Positions 1-5,490 of a stretch of 6,524 nt of DNA are shown piece by piece (within the stretch, counting starts at the first letter, position 1; each line of letters opens with the position of its first letter). The notes under the pieces are model-generated. The model saw only the letters and a program-made list of their open reading frames with translations, was not told where the DNA came from and did not search any database. Made by a program: the position numbers and the translations under genes. Source of the DNA: Chloroflexota bacterium (GTDB taxonomy: Bacteria > Chloroflexota > Limnocylindria > Limnocylindrales > CSP1-4). The stretch spans positions 1 to 6,524 of the forward strand of contig JAKAAV010000137.1 of the NCBI GenBank assembly GCA_021802185.1. Reading direction: 5' to 3'.

Positions 1-1222
1 GCGAAAAGAACGCGCCGCGGTTCTGGTACGCGACGCCGGTCTCCGGGTCCACGAGTCCCGATCCGAAGCCCTGGTAGTTCGACTCGATCAGGCTGACCGC
101 CGTTCCGTCGGCGTCCACCGCCGCGAGGTAGATCGTCCCGCCGCCGGCCGGCGCCTCGACGGCCGGGAAGGGCAGGACGTGGCCCGGGTCGAGGCGCATC
201 GCGAGCCGGGCGGCGTGATCACGGTCGAGGAGGTGCTCGAGCGCGCCCGGCGCCATCGTCTCGAGGTCGCTGAGGTGCGCGTCCCGATCGGCGATCGCGA
301 GTCGAGCGGCCTCGAGCTGGAGGTGCACCCAGCGCGCATCGGAGATCCCGTGGGGGCCGAACGCGGCGGGGCCGGGTGGGTCGAGCGCGTCGAGGACGTG
401 GAGCAGTTCGAGGGCGACCGCGCCCGAGCTGTTCGGTGGGTGCGACGCCGCCTCGATCCCCCGGTACGCGCCGCGGATCGGATCGACCCACGTGGAGGTG
501 TGCGACGCGAAGTCCTTGAACCGCAGCGGCGACCCGGCGGCCTCGAGGTAGCGGGCCGCGCGTCGCGCCAGGTCGCCGTCGTAGGCGAGGTCCGGACCCT
601 CGTCGGCGAGGCGGCGGAGCGTCCGCGCGAGCGCGGGCAGGCGGACGACCTGGCCGACGCGCCACGGGTGCCCGTCGGGCCGGAACACGCGCGCCCAGTC
701 GGAGTCGGCGCCGAACACCGCCGCGCTGCGCTCGATCGCCCCGCTCCATCCCGGACTCGCCGGAAAGGAGTCGGCGAGCTCGATCGCGGGCCGCAGGAGC
801 GCGTCCCACGACAGGCGCCCGTGCCGCCGGTGGGCATCGCCCCACGACCGGATGGCGCCGGGTACGGTCACCGTCCAGGCGCCGCGGACCGGCATCTCGC
901 CGAGGCCCGCGGCGCGCGCCGCGTCGAGGGACGCGCCCGCCGCCGAACGGCCGCTGCCGTTCAGCGCCTCGAGGCCGTCATCGGCCGTCCAGATCAGCCA
1001 GAACGCGTCGCCGCCCAGGCCGCACGAGTGGCTGGTCACGACGGCGAGCGCGGCGTTCGTCGCGATCGCGGCGTCGACGGCGCTGCCGCCCGCGCGGAGC
1101 ATGGCGATGCCGGCCTGCGAGGCGAGCGGATGCGGCGAGGTCACCGCCCCGCGGGTGCCGCGGACGGAGACCGCGGGGACGAGCGCCGGGTGCGGGTCGG
1201 GTTCGAGTGACCGTGCCGTCAT
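1..1222 (-). CDS. Gamma-glutamyltransferase-family enzyme, C-terminus cut by window edge
   Basis: Reading leftward from ATG at 1222-1220 gives 407 residues with no stop before the window edge. The order of motifs is that of the gamma-glutamyltranspeptidase (Ntn-hydrolase) family: the early SHPLASQAG-like and AGGSAVDAA blocks (residues about 29-52), the GLGGDAF block (68-74), the SGR segment with the Arg expected to hold the substrate carboxylate (R92), and the self-processing site GGGTIYLAAVD, where T363 would become the nucleophile. It is followed by a GFGSGL block and QNRGAFF. About 407 of a usual 520-580 residues are present, so part of the small subunit is missing. No signal peptide is visible, so a cytoplasmic enzyme is likely, unlike the periplasmic enzyme of E. 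coli. The GDAF form and missing signal are typical of GGT-like paralogues; related family members act on other amides (oxamate amidohydrolase HpxW), so the substrate is uncertain. It is transcribed divergently from the MetE-like genes. Confidence 0.88.
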   Translation of the reverse strand, partial: MTARSLEPDPHPALVPAVSVRGTRGAVTSPHPLASQAGIAMLRAGGSAVDAAIATNAALAVVTSHSCGLGGDAFWLIWTADDGLEALNGSGRSAAGASLDAARAAGLGEMPVRGAWTVTVPGAIRSWGDAHRRHGRLSWDALLRPAIELADSFPASPGWSGAIERSAAVFGADSDWARVFRPDGHPWRVGQVVRLPALARTLRRLADEGPDLAYDGDLARRAARYLEAAGSPLRFKDFASHTSTWVDPIRGAYRGIEAASHPPNSSGAVALELLHVLDALDPPGPAAFGPHGISDARWVHLQLEAARLAIADRDAHLSDLETMAPGALEHLLDRDHAARLAMRLDPGHVLPFPAVEAPAGGGTIYLAAVDADGTAVSLIESNYQGFGSGLVDPETGVAYQNRGAFFS

Positions 1223-1229
1223 GGGGGGG

Positions 1230-1235
1230 ATTGTC
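1230..1235 (-). promoter_or_regulatory. Candidate -10 element for a leaderless GGT-family transcript
   Basis: On the minus strand the hexamer GACAAT is followed by exactly seven bases (all C) and then the ATG at 1222. No Shine-Dalgarno sequence lies before this ATG. A -10 box about 7 bases from the start codon is the arrangement of leaderless mRNAs in high-GC bacteria. The hexamer differs from TATAAT at two positions, and no convincing -35 is seen. The proposed element touches the first 17-bp tandem repeat. Confidence 0.35.
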
Positions 1236-1272
1236 GGGCATCGCCCGATGTCGGGCATCGCCCGATGTCGGG
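1233..1272. repeat. 17-bp tandem repeat with internal dyad, 2.35 copies
   Basis: The unit GTCGGGCATCGCCCGAT occurs at 1233-1249 and again, without a mismatch, at 1250-1266. The first six bases of a third copy (GTCGGG) follow at 1267-1272. Each unit contains an inverted repeat, TCGGGC and GCCCGA around ATC, and a second dyad (GCCCGA-TG-TCGGGC) spans the unit junction. The array sits between two divergent genes and abuts the proposed GGT -10 box, so it may be an operator for a dimeric regulator. An RNA hairpin is less likely if the GGT mRNA is leaderless. No known regulator site is recognised. Confidence 0.85.
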
Positions 1273-1299
1273 AACGCTGGGGCCAGGAGCCGTTTCCCG

Positions 1300-1305
1300 T
1301 ACAAT
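1300..1305 (+). promoter_or_regulatory. Candidate -10 element for the tandem MetE-like genes
   Basis: TACAAT differs from the sigma70 consensus TATAAT at one position. It lies 29 bases before the ATG at 1335, giving a predicted leader of about 22 bases, just long enough for the ribosome binding site at 1325-1329. No good -35 hexamer is found at 16-18 bp spacing. There is no room for a SAM or cobalamin riboswitch in this leader. Confidence 0.4.
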
Positions 1306-1324
1306 CCCGGCGTTTCCACCACCC

Positions 1325-1329
1325 GGGAG
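1325..1329 (+). promoter_or_regulatory. Ribosome binding site fixing the start at 1335
   Basis: GGGAG lies five bases before the ATG at 1335. The reading frame is open far upstream of this point (back to beyond 852), so this site is what selects 1335 as the start. The upstream in-frame part runs antisense through the conserved GGT-family gene and is not protein-like. Confidence 0.6.
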
Positions 1330-1334
1330 TCCGC

Positions 1335-2504
1335 ATGTTCGCCACGCTCGTCGGTGCCTACCCTCGAACCCCGCTTCCCGGCCAGCCGTTCCGGCTGCGA
1401 ACCGGGCATGCGCGCCTCGAACGCGGCGAGATCGACGAGGCGGCCTTCCGCGCGGTCCAGGACGAGCTCGTGCGCGAGGTCATGGGCGAGCAGCTCGACG
1501 CGGGCCTGCAGCTGCTGACGGATGGCCAGGTCCGGTGGGAGGACCAGCAGACCGCGATCGCGGCGGGGCTCCACGGGTTCGAGATCGGCGGCCTCCTGCG
1601 GTACTTCGACACGAACACGTACTTTCGGCAGCCGCGGGCGATCGGGACGCCCCGGTGGGAGTCGTCGATCACGGTGACCGACTGGCTGTTCGCGCACGAG
1701 ACCGCCGCGTCGCTCGCGCAGGAGCGCGGGGTCGAGACGCCCCCGGTCAAGCAGTGTCTCGTCGGGCCGTACACGCTGGGCCGGCTGTCCGATCCCGGCG
1801 AGATCGGGCGTGAGCGCCTCGTGCCTGCCCTCGCCGAGGCCCTGAACGAGGAGCTCCACGCGCTGCGCGCGGCGGGCGCGCCCGTGATCCAGCTCGACGA
1901 GAACGCGCTGACGCTGATCGGGCCCGACGACGAGGCCGAGCGCCGGCTGGCCGGCGACGCCCTGCGGCGCGTCATGCACGGGCTCGACGACACGCACGTG
2001 TGCCTCTCGATCACGATGGGCGACGCCGTCGCCGCTGGGCCCGACGTCCTGTTCGACGTCCCGTTCCACAGCCACCTGTTCGACCTGATCGCCGGCCCCG
2101 ACAACTGGGAGCTGGTCGCCATGGCGCCGCACGAGCGCGGGATCGTGTGCGGGGTGGCGAACGCCCGGAACACGATGCCCGACGACGAGCCCGTGATGAT
2201 CTGGGCCGCGCACTACGCCGCGTCGACGCAGGGCCGGGGGCTCGACCGCGTGGCGCTCGCGCCCTCGACGGGCCTCGAATACCTGCCGCGCGATCGCGCG
2301 AAGGCCAAGATCGAGGCGCTGGCCGAGGCCGCCCGGAAGGCGTCCATCGCGGACCCGGAGGAGCTGGCCAAGCAGATCGACCCGCGCGCGGTCGACATCC
2401 GCAGCGCGGCGCTCGGTCGCTACGCGCCACCGTCCGAGCGTCCCGGCGGCGCCAGCCCGAACGCAGCATCCGCGGCCGCCGCCGCGCAGAGGAGCGAGCG
2501 ATGA
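1335..2504 (+). CDS. MetE-like core protein with degenerate zinc site (methionine synthase paralogue)
   Basis: The 389-residue product has the fold signatures of the cobalamin-independent methionine synthase C-terminal barrel (Meth_synt_2): an N-terminal VGAYP in place of VGSFP (residues 6-10), GFEIGGLLR (81-89), VGPYTLG (143-149) and IQLDEN (185-190, the Asp that binds homocysteine in MetE). The zinc ligands are only half kept. H221 and C223 form the HxC pair, but the expected Glu is D250 (DVP-anchored alignment with the next gene) and the expected Cys is T312 in PSTGL. There is no folate-binding N-terminal domain. The last 25 or so residues are Ala/Ser-rich and probably disordered. Its stop overlaps the next start (ATGA at 2501-2504), so the two are co-translated. 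It could be a non-catalytic partner of the following enzyme, a split counterpart of the MetE N-terminal barrel, or a methyltransferase with a changed thiol or metal. MetE-family membership is fairly sure; activity is not. Confidence 0.82.
   Translation: MFATLVGAYPRTPLPGQPFRLRTGHARLERGEIDEAAFRAVQDELVREVMGEQLDAGLQLLTDGQVRWEDQQTAIAAGLHGFEIGGLLRYFDTNTYFRQPRAIGTPRWESSITVTDWLFAHETAASLAQERGVETPPVKQCLVGPYTLGRLSDPGEIGRERLVPALAEALNEELHALRAAGAPVIQLDENALTLIGPDDEAERRLAGDALRRVMHGLDDTHVCLSITMGDAVAAGPDVLFDVPFHSHLFDLIAGPDNWELVAMAPHERGIVCGVANARNTMPDDEPVMIWAAHYAASTQGRGLDRVALAPSTGLEYLPRDRAKAKIEALAEAARKASIADPEELAKQIDPRAVDIRSAALGRYAPPSERPGGASPNAASAAAAAQRSER
2488..2494 (+). promoter_or_regulatory. Ribosome binding site of the second MetE-like gene
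   Basis: AGAGGAG lies six bases before the ATG at 2501, inside the last codons of the preceding gene. Together with the ATGA overlap it selects this start, although the frame is open further upstream (from about 2000). Confidence 0.7.
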
Positions 2505-3541
2505 GCAACGGACTGTGGACCACCTCGGTCGGGTCGTTCCCGAAGCCGCCCGAACTGATCCGGGCGCGCGCCGAGCACGCGGCCGGGCGCCTCGGCGACG
2601 ACGAGCTGCACGCCCTCGAACGCCGCGCGACCGAGGACTGGATCCGGTTCCAGGAGGAGATCGGCGTCGACATCCTCGTCGACGGGGAGATGTACCGCGG
2701 CGACATGGCGACGTACTTCGCCGAGGAGCTGACCGGGTTCGAGATCGGCGGCCTGGTGCGCAGCTACGGCAACCGGTACTACCGCAAGCCGATCGCGGTC
2801 GGCGGGGTGCGGCGGACGCACCCGATCACGCTCGAGGCGTGGAAGTTCGCCCAGTCGCTGACCGAGCGACCCGTGAAGGGCATGCTCACCGGTCCGTACA
2901 CGATCGCCGACTGGAGCTTCGACGAGCACTACGGGTCGCGGCGGGAGTTCGTGCTCGACCTCGCCCGGGCGATCCACGAGGAGGCGATGGATCTCGCCGC
3001 GGCGGGGGCGCGCTTCATCCAGGTCGACGAGCCGGCGGCGTCCGCCCGGATGGACGAGCTGCCGCTGGTGGCCGAGGCGATGGCGATCGTGACCGACGGG
3101 CTCGACGCTCACGCGATCACGCACATCTGCTACGGCGACTTCATGCAGGCGTACCCGACCATGCTCGACATCCCGGTCGACCAGGTCGACCTCGAGATGG
3201 CGAACTCGGGCTACGACCTGCTCGAGCGCTTCCGGGACGTCCCGTTCACGAAGTCGATCGGGCTCGGGGTGGTGGATGTCCACAGTCACCGCATCGAGAC
3301 AGTCGACGAGGCCGCCGACGGGATCCGGCGCGCGCTCGACGTGCTCCCACCCGAGCGCATCTTCGTCGACCCCGACTGCGGGCTGAAGACCCGCACGGTC
3401 GAGGAGGCCCGCGAGAAGATGCGCGTCGTGGTCGAGGCCGCGCGGCGCGTTCGCGAGGAGCGCGGGATCGGCGACTCGCTGCCCGACGCGGGGCCGACGC
3501 CAGGCCGGACGCTCGGCGCGCCCCGGCCCGCCGGCGCCTGA
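2501..3541 (+). CDS. Core methionine synthase (MetE C-terminal domain type) with intact zinc site
   Basis: This 346-residue protein matches the catalytic barrel of cobalamin-independent methionine synthase, which moves a methyl group onto the zinc-bound thiol of homocysteine. Visible motifs are TTSVGSFPKP (7-16, homocysteine-binding loop), GMLTGPYT (127-134), IQVDEPA (173-179, with D176), THICYG giving ligands H208 and C210, VDLEMANSG giving E232, VDVHSHRIE (258-266) and VDPDCGLKTR giving C293. All four zinc ligands are present. The protein is less than half the length of full MetE (about 750 residues) and lacks the N-terminal folate-binding domain. Core-MetE enzymes of this size (families MesA-MesD) are known to use donors other than methyltetrahydrofolate, for example methylated corrinoid proteins; which donor is used here cannot be read from the sequence. 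The C-terminal 25 residues are Gly/Pro/Ala-rich. It is translationally coupled to the preceding paralogue. Confidence 0.9.
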   Translation: MSNGLWTTSVGSFPKPPELIRARAEHAAGRLGDDELHALERRATEDWIRFQEEIGVDILVDGEMYRGDMATYFAEELTGFEIGGLVRSYGNRYYRKPIAVGGVRRTHPITLEAWKFAQSLTERPVKGMLTGPYTIADWSFDEHYGSRREFVLDLARAIHEEAMDLAAAGARFIQVDEPAASARMDELPLVAEAMAIVTDGLDAHAITHICYGDFMQAYPTMLDIPVDQVDLEMANSGYDLLERFRDVPFTKSIGLGVVDVHSHRIETVDEAADGIRRALDVLPPERIFVDPDCGLKTRTVEEAREKMRVVVEAARRVREERGIGDSLPDAGPTPGRTLGAPRPAGA

Positions 3542-3617
3542 CCCTCGTCGCCGCCGGCTGGATCGCCGCCGCGGTGCGAGGCAACCGGACGCACCTGCCT
3601 GCCGCCACCGCGAGCCC
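3542..3617. other. Short gap between MetE-like and hydrolase genes
   Basis: These 76 bases are GC-rich and show no convincing promoter, terminator with a T-run, or RNA gene. The following gene may be read through from the MetE-like operon. Confidence 0.4.
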
Positions 3618-4256
3618 GTGGAGCTGATCGCCCGGGCGGTCGGACCGCTCGCGACCAACGTGTACCTGCTCGGCGACCCGGCGTCGCGCGAGGCGCTGGC
3701 GATCGACACCGCGATCCCGAGCGCAGTGTGGATCGGGGAAGCGCTCGAGGCGCGCGGTTGGGCGCTGAAGCTCGTCGTCAGCACGCACCGGCACTGGGAC
3801 CACGTCGGCGACAACGCCGCGCTGCAGGCTGCCACGGCCGCTCCGATCGCCTGCCACCCGCTGGACCGGGACGGCCTCGAGCACCCGGAACCGCTCTTCG
3901 CGCCGTTCCCGGTCCCACCGTCCGTGCCGGCCGTCGAGCTCGCGGAGGGTGACGAGATCCGGTTCGGATCGATCATGCTGCGGGTCCTCCACACGCCGGG
4001 CCACACCGACGGGTCCGTGTGCCTCCTGGCGCACGAGCAGGGGCTGCTCTTCGCGGGTGACACGCTGTTCGCGGGTGGATGGGGGCGCGTCGACCTGCCG
4101 GGCGGGTCCGCGGAGGCGATGATCGACTCCCTCGCGCGACTGGGGAGGCTGGACGAACGGCTACGGGTGCTGCCGGGGCATGGGCCCGCCACGACGATCG
4201 GGCGGGAGCGGGGGCTGCTCGACCTCGTGACGCGGCAGCGGAGGCTGCCCGCCTGA
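3618..4256 (+). CDS. Metallo-beta-lactamase-fold hydrolase (glyoxalase II type)
   Basis: The 212-residue product is a complete MBL-fold hydrolase. The metal ligands are all visible: THRHWDH gives H57, H59, D61 and H62, TPGHTDGS gives H129, AGDTLF gives D148 and LPGHGPATTIG gives H188. The opening GPLATNVYLL and the segment FAGGWGRVDLPGGS are typical of the short hydroxyacylglutathione hydrolase-like (YcbL/GloB-like) group, which hydrolyses thioesters with a dinuclear metal centre in the cytoplasm. The exact substrate cannot be named, and high-GC bacteria of this sort often lack glutathione. The start is GTG at 3618. No other in-frame start lies close upstream and the first residues fit the family N-terminus, but the ribosome binding site is weak. 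It lies 76 bp after the methionine synthase gene on the same strand. Confidence 0.9.
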   Translation: MELIARAVGPLATNVYLLGDPASREALAIDTAIPSAVWIGEALEARGWALKLVVSTHRHWDHVGDNAALQAATAAPIACHPLDRDGLEHPEPLFAPFPVPPSVPAVELAEGDEIRFGSIMLRVLHTPGHTDGSVCLLAHEQGLLFAGDTLFAGGWGRVDLPGGSAEAMIDSLARLGRLDERLRVLPGHGPATTIGRERGLLDLVTRQRRLPA

Positions 4257-4326
4257 GGCCCCGTCCCGAGTGCGCGGCCGCGCCCGGACCGATCCGCCGA
4301 TGCAACGCGAACGGACCCCGCCGCGT

Positions 4327-4355
4327 TTGACGCGCTTCGCGGCCCCGCGTACGCT
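4327..4355 (+). promoter_or_regulatory. Sigma70-type promoter for the two ATPase-related genes
   Basis: TTGACG at 4327-4332 and TACGCT at 4350-4355 are separated by exactly 17 bp, each close to the consensus (TTGACA and TATAAT). Transcription would start near 4362, giving a leader of about 31 bases before the GTG at 4393. The -35 lies in a small inverted repeat (CGCGT-TTG-ACGCG) and the -10 in the palindrome GCGTACGC (4348-4355). The promoter position argues against earlier in-frame starts at 4270 and 4300. Confidence 0.6.
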
Positions 4356-4383
4356 CGCGCCCCGGATCTGCCAGTCGTCCCCT

Positions 4384-4388
4384 GGAGG
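4384..4388 (+). promoter_or_regulatory. Ribosome binding site deciding the GTG start at 4393
   Basis: GGAGG lies four bases before the GTG at 4393. It is a perfect core Shine-Dalgarno sequence at slightly short spacing and selects this start over in-frame ATG codons at 4270 and 4300, which lie upstream of the promoter and have no such site. Confidence 0.6.
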
Positions 4389-4392
4389 CAGC

Positions 4393-5490
4393 GTGGATCG
4401 TCTCCCGCACCGTCCAGGCCGTCGGCCCCACGGGCGGGAGCCGGCGGCCTCGTTCACCGTCCCCGGGCTGGTGTCGACCCGCGTGCTCGACGCCGACCTC
4501 GCGGCCCTGCTCTGGCTCATGCTCGACGGGAACGTCCCGCTCGTCGTCGCCGAATCCCCCGCGGTCATTCGCGCATTCCGGTCGCCCGATGCCGCTCCCG
4601 AGCCGATCGACGACGAGCGCGAAGCGTCCGATGCCGCTCGCGCCGTGCTCGACGCGTTCCTCGACCTGCTGCCGCCGGCCGTGACGCGCCTGGACCTCGA
4701 CGGCGCGGACGAGACCTTCTCGTGGCTCGGCGACGTCGCGGCGCTCGGCGGCGCGGCCCTCGGACACGACCTCGAGCCGGTTGCGAGCCCGGGAGGCGGT
4801 CGTGTCGGCTCGGCCGGCGACGGCGTGACGATGCCGTCGCTCGCACTGCCCCCGCAACGCCTCGCACCGCCCGAGACCACGTTCCTCGTCGCGGGAGAGA
4901 TCGGCCCAGACGACCACGCGGACATGTCGGGTCCCCGGGCCAGGCTGCTCCTCCGCGCGCTGGCGCGCGGCTACGGCCTCGGCGCCACCGTGCGCGCCGA
5001 TTCGCTCGAGCGCGTGCTCGTCGCCCTCGGGGCGCCGCCGACGTCGGCGAGCGCCGACGAGCTCCGGCGGCTCGGGATCGTCCTGGTCCTGGACGTTCCC
5101 GCTCACGCGAGGGCCGACCGAGTGCCGCCGGTCGAACGCCGCCAGTGCGCCGGCCCTGCCCCCGCCGGTGAACCGGACGGGTCGTGGCGCGTCGTCGCGT
5201 GCCATTTCGTGCGGCCGCTCGACCGCGACGTCGCGGGCCACGTCCAGCGCCGCCCGCCGGCCGTGCTCGCGGCCTGGGACGACGCGCACGAGCGCCTCGA
5301 GCACTTCGAATGGGGCGTGACGGCCGAGCTCGCGATGCGTGTCGGGCTGTCGCGCGACGAGTTCGAACGAGAACAGATCGGCCGCTCCCGGACGCTCGCC
5401 TCGCTGGCGGCCTCGGGTCCGGTGGCTCCGGATGCGCTGCACGCGCTGCTCGCGCGGCGGTCGCGGTCCACGACGGGAGGTGACGCGTGA
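4393..5490 (+). CDS. Secretion-ATPase-like protein without Walker A (type II/IV, VirB11/GspE class)
   Basis: The 365-residue product has no motif I can name with certainty, but its layout resembles the ATPase core of the type II/IV secretion family. LDADLAALLWLMLDGNVPLVVA (residues 32-53) looks like the strand that leads into the P-loop, yet the expected GxxGxGKT is replaced by ESPAVIRAF. Then come FLDLLPP (89-95) and ADETFSWL (105-112), LVAGEIGPDDHADM (165-178, in the place of Walker B and the GEIRD-type motif), and ALARGYGLGATVRADSLERVL (189-209), which resembles the His-box and following HA/HT segment of VirB11/GspE but lacks its histidines. Residues 265-330 (WRVVACHFVRP, AHERLEHFEWG) form a further conserved-looking part. 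No signal peptide or membrane segment is evident. ATP binding is unlikely as it stands. It has its own promoter, and its stop overlaps the start of the AAA+ gene, pointing to joint action. Membership in the secretion-ATPase family is an inference from pattern only. Confidence 0.75.
   Translation: MDRLPHRPGRRPHGREPAASFTVPGLVSTRVLDADLAALLWLMLDGNVPLVVAESPAVIRAFRSPDAAPEPIDDEREASDAARAVLDAFLDLLPPAVTRLDLDGADETFSWLGDVAALGGAALGHDLEPVASPGGGRVGSAGDGVTMPSLALPPQRLAPPETTFLVAGEIGPDDHADMSGPRARLLLRALARGYGLGATVRADSLERVLVALGAPPTSASADELRRLGIVLVLDVPAHARADRVPPVERRQCAGPAPAGEPDGSWRVVACHFVRPLDRDVAGHVQRRPPAVLAAWDDAHERLEHFEWGVTAELAMRVGLSRDEFEREQIGRSRTLASLAASGPVAPDALHALLARRSRSTTGGDA
5475..5480 (+). promoter_or_regulatory. 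Ribosome binding site of the AAA+ ATPase gene
   Basis: GGGAGG (continuing as GGGAGGTGA to 5483, a near-perfect anti-Shine-Dalgarno match) lies six bases before the GTG at 5487. It fixes that codon as the start and lies inside the end of the preceding gene. Confidence 0.75.

Noticed and set aside
179..1210. 343-residue open frame on the plus strand
   Set aside because: It is antisense to the GGT-family gene, which shows clear family motifs on the minus strand. The product is a low-complexity Arg/Ala/Gly string.
852..1334. Upstream extension of the first MetE-like gene by 161 codons
   Set aside because: The extension is antisense to the conserved GGT-family gene and passes through the tandem repeat and promoter. 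The ATG at 1335 has a ribosome binding site and starts where the family begins.
1223..1334. SAM or cobalamin riboswitch before the MetE-like genes
   Set aside because: The predicted leader is only about 22 bases and contains none of the conserved elements of these riboswitches.
978..2213. 411-residue open frame on the minus strand
   Set aside because: It crosses the divergent promoter region and runs antisense to the first MetE-like gene; no motif and shadow-type composition.
3514..3540. Possible terminator hairpin at the end of the second MetE-like gene
   Set aside because: Short GCGCC/GGCGC arms can pair, but they lie inside the coding end, there is no T-run, and such pairings are common in DNA of this GC content.
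2420..4192. 590-residue open frame on the minus strand
   Set aside because: It runs antisense through two conserved genes (core methionine synthase and MBL hydrolase), is rich in Arg, Ser and Pro as expected for a shadow frame in GC-rich DNA, and has no recognisable motif.
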